Of a stretch of DNA of 64,000 nucleotides, positions 50,017 through 58,969 are shown piece by piece (the stretch's first letter is position 1; each line of letters begins with the position of its first letter). A program made the position numbers and the translations under genes. This DNA comes from CAWBJP01 sp044867425 (lineage in GTDB: Bacteria; Actinomycetota; Acidimicrobiia; IMCC26256; BP-133), in contig JBIOUX010000163.1 in the NCBI GenBank assembly GCA_044867425.1, positions 1 through 64,000 of the forward strand. Direction: 5' to 3'. A model generated the notes under the pieces. That model was given only the letters and a program-made list of their open reading frames with translations, was not told the DNA's origin and ran no database searches.

Positions 50017-52734
50017 GTGGCCTCGCCGCTGTCCACCTACCGGCTTCAGCTCCAGCCCGCCTTCGGCTTCGACAACGCCGCCGCCCTGGCGCCCTACCTG
50101 GCCCGCCTCGGCGTCAGCCACCTGTACGCCTCGCCCTACCTGCAGGCCGCCCCTGGCTCCACCCACGGCTACGACGTGGTCGACCACTCCCGGGTCAACG
50201 AGGAGCTGGGCGGCGCCCAGGCCCACCACCGGATGTGCGCCGCCCTCGGCGAGGCGGGGTTGGGACAGGTCCTCGACATCGTCCCCAACCACATGGCCGT
50301 CACCTCGGGGAACGCCTGGTGGTGGGACGTCCTCGAGAACGGACCGTCGTCCCAGTACGCCTCCTACTTCGACGTCGACTGGGACCCGCCCGAACACAAG
50401 CTGCGCAACACGGTGCTCATGCCCATCCTGGGCGACCACTACGGGCGGGTGCTGGAGGCGGGCGAGATCCAGCTGCAACGTGAGGGCGGCCGCTTTACCG
50501 TCCACTACCACGAACACACCGTGCCCGTCGCCCCCCGCTCGCTCGATGATCTGCTGGCGGCGGCCGCCCACGCCTGCGGGTCCCCCGGGGAAGGGGGTGT
50601 CCCCGGATTCAGAGAGCAGCTCGAGAGCCTGGCCACCGCTTTCGGCCACCTGCCGCCCAGTTGGGCCACCGACCGGGAGTCGGTCCGGGAACGGCACCGG
50701 GACAAGGAGGTGCTGGCCGCCTCCCTGGCCCGCCTGACCGAGGAGGAGCCCGAGGTGGCGGCCGCCCTCGACGCCGAGGTGGCCCGGATCAACGCCGACC
50801 CCGACGCCCTTGACGCCCTGCTCGAGCGCCAGAACTACCGCCTCGCCTTCTGGCGGACGGCGGGCCGCGAGCTCGACTACCGCCGGTTCTTCGACATCCA
50901 CACGCTGGCCGCTCTCCGGGCCGAGGACGAGGCCGTCTTCGCCGATACCCACGAGCTGGTGGCGGGCTGGCTGGCCGACGGCGTGCTCGATGGCCTGCGC
51001 ATCGACCATCCCGACGGCCTGCGTGACCCCGAGGGCTACCTGCGCCGTCTGGCCGGGCTCTCCTCCGAGGCGTGGGTGGTGGTGGAGAAGATCCTGGAGC
51101 CGGGCGAGCGCCTGCCGGCCACCTGGGCGGCGGCGGGAACAACCGGCTATGACTTCGCCAACCGGGCGACGGGAGTGCTGGTGGACCCGGCGGGCGAAGA
51201 GCCACTCACCACCACCTACGGCCAGTTCAGCCGCCAGCAGGTCGAGTGGCCCGAGGTGGTGCTCGACAAGAAGCACCTCGTCATGCGGGAGGTGCTCTCG
51301 GCCGAGGTGAACTGGCTGACGGGCCTGGCGGTCGAGGTCTGTGACCGGAACCGCCGCTACCGGGATTACACCCGCCACGAGATCCACGAGTCGCTGCGCG
51401 AGCTGATCGCCGCCTTCCCCGTCTACCGGACCTACGTGGTTCCGGGTGCCGAGCCGTCCGCCGCCGACGTGGCCCATGTCGACGAGGCGGTGAAGACAGC
51501 CAAGGAGCGGCGGCCGGATCTCGACGCCGACCTGTTCGACTTCCTGGGCGAGGTGCTCCTCGGCCACCACCGGGGCCAGGCCGAGGACGAGCTGGTGGCC
51601 CGTTTCCAGCAGGTGACCGGCCCGGTGATGGCCAAGGGCGTGGAGGACACCGCCTTCTACACCTGGACCCGGCTCTGCGCCCTGAACGAGGTGGGCGGGG
51701 ACCCCGGCCGGTTCGGCATCCCGGTGGAGGAGTTCCATCGGGAGAACGAGCGGATCCAGGACACCTGGCCGGCCACCATGGTGGCCACCTCCACCCATGA
51801 CACCAAGCGGTCCGAGGATGTGCGGGCCCGCCTCGCCCTCCTCTCGGAGACCCCCGAGGCCTTCGCTGAGGCCGTTGCCGCCTGGTCGGCCCACAACCGG
51901 AGGCACCGCACGGCAACCACGGGGACACCCCGGACCCCGGGCGACCTTCCCGACCGGAACATCGAGTGGCTGCTGTACCAGACACTGGTCGGCGCCTGGC
52001 CGCTGCCGGTGGACCGGGCCCTGGCGTATCTCGAGAAGGCGGCCAAGGAGGCGAAGGAGCACACCTCCTGGGTCGACCCCGACCCGGCCTACGACGCCGC
52101 CCTGCGCGCCTTCGTGGAGGGAGCCCTGGCCGACCCGGAGTTCCTCGCCCAGGTGGAGGAGTTCGTGACTCCTCTGGTCGGGCCGGGACGGGTCAACTCC
52201 CTCGCCATGGTGCTGCTCAAGCTCACGTCACCCGGTGTGCCCGACATCTACCAGGGCGACGAGTTGTGGGACCTGTCCCTGGTCGACCCCGACAACCGCC
52301 GGCCGGTGGACTGGGCACAGCGGGCCCGGCTGTTGCCCGAGGCCGAGGGCATGGCGCCGGCGGAGGCGTGGGCGCGGGCCGACGAGGGGCTGCCGAAGAT
52401 GCTGCTGACCCAGCGGGCGCTGCATCTCCGGCGGAGGCGGGCGGCGGCGTTTCGGGGTTCCTACGAGCCCCTGGCCGCGTCGGGCGCGAAGGCCGGTCAC
52501 GTGGTGGCCTACGTCCGGGGGGGTGAGGTGGTCGCCGTGGCGCCCCGGCTGCCCCTGGGGCTGGGGGGCGACTGGGCAGGCACACAGCTCACGCTCCCGC
52601 CGGGTGAATGGCGCGACGCCTTGGATGGGGAACGACCCTTTGAAGGGGGCGTGGACTTGGCTGAGCTGCTGGGGCCGTTTCCCGTAGCGTTGCTTGAAAG
52701 AGGTGGTCGCGATTTGCCCCCTCTAGGGGGGTGA
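50017..52734 (+). CDS. treY: Malto-oligosyltrehalose synthase
   Basis: 905 residues from GTG 50017, two bases after the glgX stop. It converts the reducing end of maltodextrin to an alpha,alpha-1,1 (trehalose) linkage. Family marks: STYRLQLQPAFGFDNAAAL at the start, HLYASPYLQAAPGSTHGYDV, IVPNHMA, the nucleophile in GLRIDHPDGLRDP, acid/base Glu in VVVEKILEPGE, and ATSTHDTKRSEDVRARL. Two short insertions are encoded by the GGGGACACCCC module: GSPGEGGVPG (inverted copy, 50584-50604) and GTPRTPG (51921-51942), both between conserved segments and in frame. Confidence 0.93.
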   Translation: MASPLSTYRLQLQPAFGFDNAAALAPYLARLGVSHLYASPYLQAAPGSTHGYDVVDHSRVNEELGGAQAHHRMCAALGEAGLGQVLDIVPNHMAVTSGNAWWWDVLENGPSSQYASYFDVDWDPPEHKLRNTVLMPILGDHYGRVLEAGEIQLQREGGRFTVHYHEHTVPVAPRSLDDLLAAAAHACGSPGEGGVPGFREQLESLATAFGHLPPSWATDRESVRERHRDKEVLAASLARLTEEEPEVAAALDAEVARINADPDALDALLERQNYRLAFWRTAGRELDYRRFFDIHTLAALRAEDEAVFADTHELVAGWLADGVLDGLRIDHPDGLRDPEGYLRRLAGLSSEAWVVVEKILEPGERLPATWAAAGTTGYDFANRATGVLVDPAGEEPLTTTYGQFSRQQVEWPEVVLDKKHLVMREVLSAEVNWLTGLAVEVCDRNRRYRDYTRHEIHESLRELIAAFPVYRTYVVPGAEPSAADVAHVDEAVKTAKERRPDLDADLFDFLGEVLLGHHRGQAEDELVARFQQVTGPVMAKGVEDTAFYTWTRLCALNEVGGDPGRFGIPVEEFHRENERIQDTWPATMVATSTHDTKRSEDVRARLALLSETPEAFAEAVAAWSAHNRRHRTATTGTPRTPGDLPDRNIEWLLYQTLVGAWPLPVDRALAYLEKAAKEAKEHTSWVDPDPAYDAALRAFVEGALADPEFLAQVEEFVTPLVGPGRVNSLAMVLLKLTSPGVPDIYQGDELWDLSLVDPDNRRPVDWAQRARLLPEAEGMAPAEAWARADEGLPKMLLTQRALHLRRRRAAAFRGSYEPLAASGAKAGHVVAYVRGGEVVAVAPRLPLGLGGDWAGTQLTLPPGEWRDALDGERPFEGGVDLAELLGPFPVALLERGGRDLPPLGG
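50584..50604 (-). repeat. Inverted copy of the GGGGACACCCC coding repeat in treY
   Basis: On the minus strand it reads GGGGACACCCCC followed by TTCCCCGGG. In treY the plus strand encodes SPGEGGVPG. Confidence 0.55.
51921..51942 (+). repeat. Copy of the GGGGACACCCC coding repeat in treY
   Basis: GGGGACACCCC then GGACCCCGGGC, in frame, encoding GTPRTPG between RHRTATT and DLPDRNIEWLLYQTL. Confidence 0.75.
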
Positions 52735-52765
52735 AGCGCAACCACCTACTCGATTCGGGGGGTCG

Positions 52766-54508
52766 ATGAACACGTTCTCTGTGTGGGCGCCGAAGGCGGA
52801 GACGGTGCAGCTCATGCTGGGGGACGAGCGCCGGCCGATGGTGCCGGGGCCGGGCGGGTGGTGGGTGCTGACCGTCGACGAGGCGGGGCCGGGCACCGAC
52901 TACGCCTTCGCCGTCAACGGTGGGCCTCCGTTGCCCGACCCCCGCTCGCCGTTCCAGCCCGAGGGGCCGCACGGCCGGTCACGGGTGGTGGACCACTCCG
53001 CCTTCAGTTGGACCGACCAGGCGTGGACGGGGCCGGTGCCGCTCTCCGCCGGCGTGGTCTACGAGCTCCACGTCGGAACCCTCACACCCGAGGGCACCTT
53101 CGAGGCGGTCATCGACCGGCTCGGCCATCTGGTCGACCTCGGAGTCACCCACATCGAGCTCATGCCGGTGTGCGAGTTCCCCGGCGAGCGGGGGTGGGGA
53201 TACGACGGGGTCGATCTGTTCGCGCCCCACCACGCCTACGGCGGGCCGGAGGGGCTCAAGCGCCTGGTCGACGCCGCCCATGGGCACGGGATCGGGGTGA
53301 TCGTCGACGTGGTCTACAACCACCTCGGCCCGGACGGGAACTACCTGGCGGCCTACGGCCCGTACTTCACCGACCGCTACTCCACTCCCTGGGGCGAGGC
53401 GGTCAACTTCGACGGGCCGGGCAGCGACGAGGTCCGGCGTTTCGTCACCGACAACGCCTGCATGTGGCTGGCCGACTACCACGCCGACGGACTGCGCCTC
53501 GACGCCGTGCACGCCATCTTCGACACATCCGCCGTCCACATCCTGGAGGAGCTGGGCGCCCGGGTGCGGGCCCTCGAGACGCGACTCGGGCGGCGGCTGC
53601 TGGTGATCCCCGAGTCCGATCGCAACGACCCCCGGCCCGTCCGGCCGGTGGAGGCCGGCGGCTACGGGCTCGACGCCGCCTGGAGCGACGACTTCCACCA
53701 CGCCCTCCACGCCGCCCTCACCGGCGAGCGCAAGGGCTACTACGAGGACTTCGGCACCCTGGCCGACCTGGCCGACGCCCTGGAACGGGTCTACGTCTAT
53801 GACGGCCGCTACTCGGCACACCGCCACCGGCGCCACGGCCGGCCCACCACCGGACTGTCCGGCCACCGGTTCCTCGGCTTCCTCCAGAACCACGACCAGG
53901 TCGGCAACCGGGCCCAGGGCGAGCGCTCCTGCCACCTCGTCAGCCTGGGCAAGCTCAAGATCGGCGCCGCCCTGGTGGCCTGCAGCCCCTTCGTGCCCAT
54001 GTTCTTCGCCGGCGAGGAGTGGGCCGCTTCCAGCCCCTTCTGCTACTTCACCGACCACCAGGACCCGGAGCTCGGCCAAGCGGTCTCCGAAGGCCGGCGC
54101 CGGGAGTTCGCCGCCTTCGGCTGGGAGCCCTCCCAGGTCCCCGACCCCCAGGCCGCCGCCTCCTTCGAGCGCTCGAAGCTCGACTGGGCCGAGCTGGACA
54201 AGGAACCCCACGCCGAGATGCTCAGCTGGCACCGCCAGCTGCTCGCCCTCCGCCGGCGCCTCCCCGACCTCAGCGACGGGGACCTGTCCCGGGTCCGCAC
54301 CGTCATCGACGAAGAGGAGGGCTGGCTGGTGATGAACCGGGGCGCGGTCACGGTGGCCGCCAACCTCTCGGGCGAGCGTCGTTTCACCCCCCTGCCCCCG
54401 GAACCAGGGATCGTCCTGCTGGCCTCGACCAACTACATCCGCCTGGCCAGCGGAGGCCGGCTCGACCTCCCCCCCGAGTCGGTGGCGATCCTGGGTCCGC
54501 TGGAGTAG
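52766..54508 (+). CDS. treZ: Malto-oligosyltrehalose trehalohydrolase
   Basis: 580 residues of GH13_10. CBM48-like start (FSVWAPKAETVQLMLGDE), then barrel motifs HIELMPVCEFPGERGWGYDGV, IVDVVYNHLGPDGNY, nucleophile in ADGLRLDAVHAIFDTS, acid/base Glu in LLVIPESDRNDPRP and FLQNHDQVGNRAQGER. It releases trehalose from the maltooligosyl-trehalose made by TreY. The ATG is 32 bases after the treY stop with a GGGGGG-type site near it. Confidence 0.94.
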   Translation: MNTFSVWAPKAETVQLMLGDERRPMVPGPGGWWVLTVDEAGPGTDYAFAVNGGPPLPDPRSPFQPEGPHGRSRVVDHSAFSWTDQAWTGPVPLSAGVVYELHVGTLTPEGTFEAVIDRLGHLVDLGVTHIELMPVCEFPGERGWGYDGVDLFAPHHAYGGPEGLKRLVDAAHGHGIGVIVDVVYNHLGPDGNYLAAYGPYFTDRYSTPWGEAVNFDGPGSDEVRRFVTDNACMWLADYHADGLRLDAVHAIFDTSAVHILEELGARVRALETRLGRRLLVIPESDRNDPRPVRPVEAGGYGLDAAWSDDFHHALHAALTGERKGYYEDFGTLADLADALERVYVYDGRYSAHRHRRHGRPTTGLSGHRFLGFLQNHDQVGNRAQGERSCHLVSLGKLKIGAALVACSPFVPMFFAGEEWAASSPFCYFTDHQDPELGQAVSEGRRREFAAFGWEPSQVPDPQAAASFERSKLDWAELDKEPHAEMLSWHRQLLALRRRLPDLSDGDLSRVRTVIDEEEGWLVMNRGAVTVAANLSGERRFTPLPPEPGIVLLASTNYIRLASGGRLDLPPESVAILGPLE

Positions 54509-54518
54509 GAAAGACTCC

Positions 54519-55178
54519 ATGGCATTCAAGGGCTTTCCCCCCGAGGCGCTCGACTTCTGGGCCGGACTCGAGGCCGACAACTCCAAGGCCTACTGGACGG
54601 CGCACAAGGACGTGTACGAGCAGTGCGTCCGCGGCCCCATGGAGGCGCTGGCCGAGGCGTGCTCGAAATTCGGCGAGTTCAAGATCTTCCGCCCCTACCG
54701 CGACGTGCGCTTCTCCAAGGACAAGTCTCCGTACAAGACGCACCTGGGGGCGGTGACCGAGGGCGAGGGCGGCTCCTTGTACTACGTCCAGCTGTCGGCC
54801 ACCGGGCTCTTCGCCGCCTCGGGCTACTACATGATGGCCCCCGACCAGCTCGAGCGGTACCGGGCGGCGGTGGTCGACGACCGCTCCGGGGCGGAGGTCG
54901 CGGCGGTGGTGTCCCGGCTGGAGACGGCGGGGTACGACGTGGGCGCCCACGAGACGCTCAAGACCGCACCCCGAGGCTACCCCAAGGACCATCCCCGGGT
55001 GGGCTTGCTGCGCCGCAAGGGACTGATCGCCGGCCGGGCCTTCCTACCCGCCAAATGGCTGCACACCAAGGCCGCCCGGGACCGGGTGGTGCAGGTGTGG
55101 ACCGACGCCGCCCCGCTGTGCGCCTGGCTCGATCGGCACGTCGGCCCCAGCCACGAACCGCCGGACAAGCGGCGCTAG
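54519..55178 (+). CDS. DUF2461 (TIGR02453) protein
   Basis: 219 residues. It matches the DUF2461 family in FPPEALDFWAGLEADNSKAYW, FRPYRDVRFSKDKSPYKTHLG, GLFAASGYYMMAPDQLERYR and KTAPRGYPKDHPRVGLLRRKG. The family is widespread in bacteria and its role is unknown. Ten bases after treZ, so possibly cotranscribed. It overlaps the convergent gene 55175-56014 by four bases. Confidence 0.85.
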   Translation: MAFKGFPPEALDFWAGLEADNSKAYWTAHKDVYEQCVRGPMEALAEACSKFGEFKIFRPYRDVRFSKDKSPYKTHLGAVTEGEGGSLYYVQLSATGLFAASGYYMMAPDQLERYRAAVVDDRSGAEVAAVVSRLETAGYDVGAHETLKTAPRGYPKDHPRVGLLRRKGLIAGRAFLPAKWLHTKAARDRVVQVWTDAAPLCAWLDRHVGPSHEPPDKRR

Positions 55179-56014
55179 GAGCTTCCGCCGCCGCCTTCGT
55201 TGCGGTGGCGGCCGGCGTCCTCCAGGCGGCGGATCAGGGCTGCCCGGCGCGCCTCCAGGGCGGCCATGCGGCGCTGGGAGGCCTCCAGCTGGACGGTGAG
55301 CCGCTCGGCCTCGCTGCGGACCATCTCCTCGTCGTCGAGGATGAGCTCTTCGGTGTCGTCGTCCTCGTCGGTGAGGATCAGCTCCCGGTCGCCGTCCGCG
55401 GCGGTGAGCGCCTGGAGGTCGGGGCGGAGGGCGAGGCGCTCGTCGTCGATGCCCTCGGTGAACCGGTCGATGCCCGACGCCGCCTCCAGGGCGGCGGTGG
55501 CGATGAGCATGCAACCGAGGCAGTAGGTGAGGTCGGTGTCGTAGCCGAGCTCCTCGCCGGTGTTGGTCACCACCACGGCCGGGGCCCGCACGAAGCTCTC
55601 GCCGCAGGCCCGGCAGGTCCAGTCACACAGCTCCTCGGCCACGGCCAGAGGATGCACGTGGCGGAGGTCATCCACCAGTTGCAGGGCCCGGGCCAGCGTG
55701 TCGGGCGGGAGGGCCGACTCGAAGCGCTCGGCCAGCTCGGTGTCCTCCAGGCACTCCGCCTTCCAGGAGGCGAAGGTGAGGAGCTCCTGGGTGGCGGGCA
55801 CCGGTTCCTCCCCGCCATGGCGGTCGAACCAGCGCTCCACGAAGCGCCGGTTGCGGGCCGCCTGACGGTGGTTGGTCTCCACCGGGAGCAGGCGGCGAGC
55901 CACCACCACCGCCTCGACCAGGGAATCGAGCAGGGCGAACGAGGACAGGTTCCCGTCGCGCTCAAGGAACTCCCGCAACGACGGCGGCCGGACGTACTTG
56001 CCTTTGGAAGTCAT
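55175..56014 (-). CDS. Hypothetical Cys-cluster protein with acidic and coiled-coil C-terminus
   Basis: 279 residues, family not recognised. The N-terminal half is helical; a CxxC pair CDWTCRACGESF and a YCLGC form a possible zinc ribbon around residues 130-170. Residues 200-235 are acidic (ILTDEDDDTEELILDDEE), and the end is a coiled coil (AERLTVQLEASQRRMAALEA) followed by a Gly-rich tail. A partial GGTGTCCCC repeat copy lies in its 5' flank (56128-56136). Confidence 0.55.
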   Translation of the reverse strand: MTSKGKYVRPPSLREFLERDGNLSSFALLDSLVEAVVVARRLLPVETNHRQAARNRRFVERWFDRHGGEEPVPATQELLTFASWKAECLEDTELAERFESALPPDTLARALQLVDDLRHVHPLAVAEELCDWTCRACGESFVRAPAVVVTNTGEELGYDTDLTYCLGCMLIATAALEAASGIDRFTEGIDDERLALRPDLQALTAADGDRELILTDEDDDTEELILDDEEMVRSEAERLTVQLEASQRRMAALEARRAALIRRLEDAGRHRNEGGGGSS

Positions 56015-56227
56015 GACATCACCGGCACCGGTCTCGTCCGGACACGTGCACCTCCGTTGAGCGCGTCCCGACGCGGGCCGATTCTACTGACCCGCTGCCG
56101 CAGTGGGCAGGCCACGACGCAGTCGAAGGTGTCCCCAGTCATCCCCAGCTGCTTCCCCCTCTACCCGGAACAGTAGTACAGGGAGGCAGCACAAATCAGG
56201 GGGTATGTCGGCATTTGTACAGGTTTT

Positions 56228-58762
56228 TCAGGCCCAGGCGACGCAGCCCAGCTCGGCAAAGGTCGTGAGATCGGGGTGGGAGGGGACCACCCGGACGGCG
56301 AATCCGTAGCGGCCGGCCTGGTCGCAGGCGAAGGACCCGGCGTAGCGGCGGGCGGAAGGCTCCGAGCTGTCGTCCAGACCGATGAGCTCCATGGTCACGG
56401 TGTGGAGCGGAACGAGCTCCTCGTTGGCGCCCACGGGGCCGTGGATGAGCTGGACCTCGACGTCGCTCTCGTCCAGGGCGCCCAACGCCACCACCGCCTC
56501 GACCTTCTTCATCGAACCCAGATCGGCCAGCGCCGACTCGCTCTCGACGGCGTGGACCTTGACGCCCGCCCAACCCTTCGCCACCCGCTGCTTCCAGGCG
56601 GCCAGATCCCGGGCCCGGGCCCCTTTGTCCCGGGTCATCACGTCGGCCCGGGCGGCGGCCGGCTCGTACATCTGCTCCACGTAGTCCTGCACCATGCGGG
56701 AGGCACTGACCCGCGCCCCCAGTGAGCGCAGCGACGACTTCACCTTGCGTACCCAGCCGCGGGGCAGCGGGCCGTAGCGCTCGTAGTAGAGCGGGACGAT
56801 CTGCCGTTCGAGCAGGTCGAAGAGGCTGGCCGCTTCCACTTCGTCCCGCCGGACGGGGTCGTCGTAGGTCTCCGCCGAGGAGATGGCCCAGCCATTGTCC
56901 CCGTCGAACATCTCGTCCCACCAACCGTCGAGGATGGAGCAGTTGAGGGCGCCGTTGATGGCTGCCTTCATCCCCGAGGTGCCGCACGCCTCCAGGGGGC
57001 GCCGGGGGGTGTTCACCCACACGTCGGCCCCCTGGTACAGGTGGCGGGCGACGATGATGTCGTAGTCCTCCACGAAGGCCATCCGGTGCCGGACCTCCGG
57101 GTCCCGGGAGAACTGGACGATCTGGCGGATCATCTCCTTGCCGATGTCGTCGGCGGGGTGGGCCTTCCCGGCGAAGACGAGCTGGACCGGCCGCTCGTTG
57201 TTGGTGAGCAGGGCCTTGAGCCGCTCGGGTTGGGAGAGCAGGAGCGTGGCCCGCTTGTAGGCGGCGAAACGCCGGGCGAAGCCGATGGTGAGGACCCGGG
57301 GGTCGAGGACCTCGCCCGTCCAGGCCACGTCGGACTCGCTGATGCCCTTGGACAGGGCACCCTCCCGCAGGCGCTGGCGGACGAAGGCCACCAGCCGGGC
57401 CCGGCCCTGGTCCCGGACCCGCCACACCTCGTCGTCGTGGGCGTCCTCGATCCGGGCCCAGCGGGTCTCGTCGGCTTCGGGCCACTCGGGCAGCACGTAG
57501 CGGTTCAACAGCTCGTCCATCTCGGGCGACACCCAGGTGCGGGCGTGGACCCCGTTGGTGACGGCCACGATGGGGGACTCGGCGTCCGGGACCCCGGCCC
57601 ACAGCCCCGCGAACATCCGGCGGGACACGGTGGCGTGCAGCTTGGAGACGCCGTTGGACATGGACGCCAGGCGCAGGCCCATCACCGCCATGTTGAAGGG
57701 CGCGTCGGGACCGGACCCCGGCTCCTGGCCCAGGGCCATGAGCTCGGCGAAAGGAACCTTGCACTCCTCGGCGAAGCGCTTGAAGTAGCGCTCCATCATC
57801 TCCTTGGGGAACCTGTCGATCCCGGCGGGGACGGGAGTGTGGGTGGTGAAGATGGTGCCCGACCGCACCGCTTCCACGGCCTCGGCGAACCGGAGGCCCT
57901 GGGTGGCCACCAGCTGGCGGATCCGCTCGAGCCCGAGGAACCCGGCGTGGCCTTCGTTGGTGTGGAAGATCTGGGGCTCCTCCCCCGCCGCCTGCAAGGC
58001 CCGCACCCCGCCGATGCCGAGCAGGATCTCCTGGCGGATCCGGTGCTCGGCGTCTCCGGCGTAGAGACGGTCGGTGACCGCCCGGCCCGCCTCGTCGTTC
58101 TCCTCCACGTCGGCGTCGAGCAGGTACAGGGGCACCCGACCGACCTGAGCCCGCCACACCTGGGTCACCAGCGGCGTGCTGGCCATGTCGAGCGTGATCC
58201 GGGCCCCCTCCACCAGGTTGAGCGCCATGGCATGGGGATCGAGCAGAGGGTAGCGCTCCTGCTGCCAGCCGTCGGCGTTGAGCTCCTGACGGAAGTAGCC
58301 CTGCTTGTAGAACAGGCTGACGCCGATCAGGGGCAGGCCCAGCCCGCTGGCCGCCTTGAGGTGGTCGCCGGCCAGCACGCCGAGTCCACCCGAGTACTGC
58401 GGAAGGGCCTCGGTGATGCCGAACTCGGGCGAGAAGTAGGCCACGGAGCGCAGCGGGGTGCCGTCGCGGCCCTGGAACCACCGGGGACCGGAGACGTAGC
58501 GGATGAGTTCCTCGTGGACCTCGACCATGAAGGCCATGAACCCCGGATCGGCGGCCATGGCCTCCAGCCGCTCCCGGCGCACCAGCCCCAGCAGGCGCAC
58601 CGGGTCGTGACCCGACGCCTCCCACCAATCGGGGTCCAGCCACCGGAACAGGTCGCGGGAACGCTCGTCCCAGGCCCAGCGCAGGTTGTAGGCCAGGGCG
58701 TGAAGGGGGGCCAGCGGCTCGGGAAGCCGGGCCCGGACGGTGAAACTACGCAGTGCCCTCAT
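56228..58762 (-). CDS. glgP: Alpha-glucan phosphorylase (GT35, DUF3417-containing)
   Basis: 844 residues. A DUF3417 domain heads the protein (LHALAYNLRWAWDERSRDLFRWLDPDWW in pieces), followed by the phosphorylase core: YFSPEFGITEALPQYSGGLGVLAGDHLKA in pieces, FHTNEGHAGFLGLER, and the PLP lysine in ACGTSGMKAAINGALN. It releases glucose-1-phosphate from glycogen or maltodextrin. Member of the long actinobacterial/archaeal clade often called maltodextrin phosphorylase. It is transcribed away from the gene at 58970. Confidence 0.93.
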   Translation of the reverse strand: MRALRSFTVRARLPEPLAPLHALAYNLRWAWDERSRDLFRWLDPDWWEASGHDPVRLLGLVRRERLEAMAADPGFMAFMVEVHEELIRYVSGPRWFQGRDGTPLRSVAYFSPEFGITEALPQYSGGLGVLAGDHLKAASGLGLPLIGVSLFYKQGYFRQELNADGWQQERYPLLDPHAMALNLVEGARITLDMASTPLVTQVWRAQVGRVPLYLLDADVEENDEAGRAVTDRLYAGDAEHRIRQEILLGIGGVRALQAAGEEPQIFHTNEGHAGFLGLERIRQLVATQGLRFAEAVEAVRSGTIFTTHTPVPAGIDRFPKEMMERYFKRFAEECKVPFAELMALGQEPGSGPDAPFNMAVMGLRLASMSNGVSKLHATVSRRMFAGLWAGVPDAESPIVAVTNGVHARTWVSPEMDELLNRYVLPEWPEADETRWARIEDAHDDEVWRVRDQGRARLVAFVRQRLREGALSKGISESDVAWTGEVLDPRVLTIGFARRFAAYKRATLLLSQPERLKALLTNNERPVQLVFAGKAHPADDIGKEMIRQIVQFSRDPEVRHRMAFVEDYDIIVARHLYQGADVWVNTPRRPLEACGTSGMKAAINGALNCSILDGWWDEMFDGDNGWAISSAETYDDPVRRDEVEAASLFDLLERQIVPLYYERYGPLPRGWVRKVKSSLRSLGARVSASRMVQDYVEQMYEPAAARADVMTRDKGARARDLAAWKQRVAKGWAGVKVHAVESESALADLGSMKKVEAVVALGALDESDVEVQLIHGPVGANEELVPLHTVTMELIGLDDSSEPSARRYAGSFACDQAGRYGFAVRVVPSHPDLTTFAELGCVAWA

Positions 58763-58815
58763 CGGCTCGAAACGCTAACGCGTCCTTGGTGCCCGGTCGG
58801 TCGGGGAGCCCGGTC

Positions 58816-58842
58816 GCAATTCCTGGCGTTTGTCCGAATTGC
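58816..58842. promoter_or_regulatory. Inverted repeat GCAATTC-N13-GAATTGC
   Basis: GCAATTC (58816-58822) and GAATTGC (58836-58842) are perfect 7-bp arms, extended by CCGG/CCGG at the outer edges. The site lies between the divergent genes glgP (-) and 58970 (+). Probable operator. Confidence 0.4.
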
Positions 58843-58890
58843 CGGGAAGGAGCAGGAATGTCGCTTTGGGGTGGCGAACTACCTACCTGT

Positions 58891-58940
58891 CCTCGGTCGC
58901 ACTGGCGCTGACAACCGCGTCGGTGGGGGGGCGACCGAGG
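58891..58940 (+). promoter_or_regulatory. Leader inverted repeat CCTCGGTCGC / GCGACCGAGG
   Basis: Perfect 10-bp arms at 58891-58900 and 58931-58940, with 30 bases between. It lies just upstream of the ribosome site of the gene at 58970 and could fold in its leader RNA. Confidence 0.4.
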
Positions 58941-58969
58941 GAACTGCGCCAGCAGTCGGGGGAGGATGC

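Noticed and set aside
56196..58643. Second long frame on the same strand as glgP, and opposite-strand frame 57041-58969
   Set aside because: Both are shadows of glgP; only 58970-59929 of the opposite-strand frame is an independent gene with its own ribosome site.
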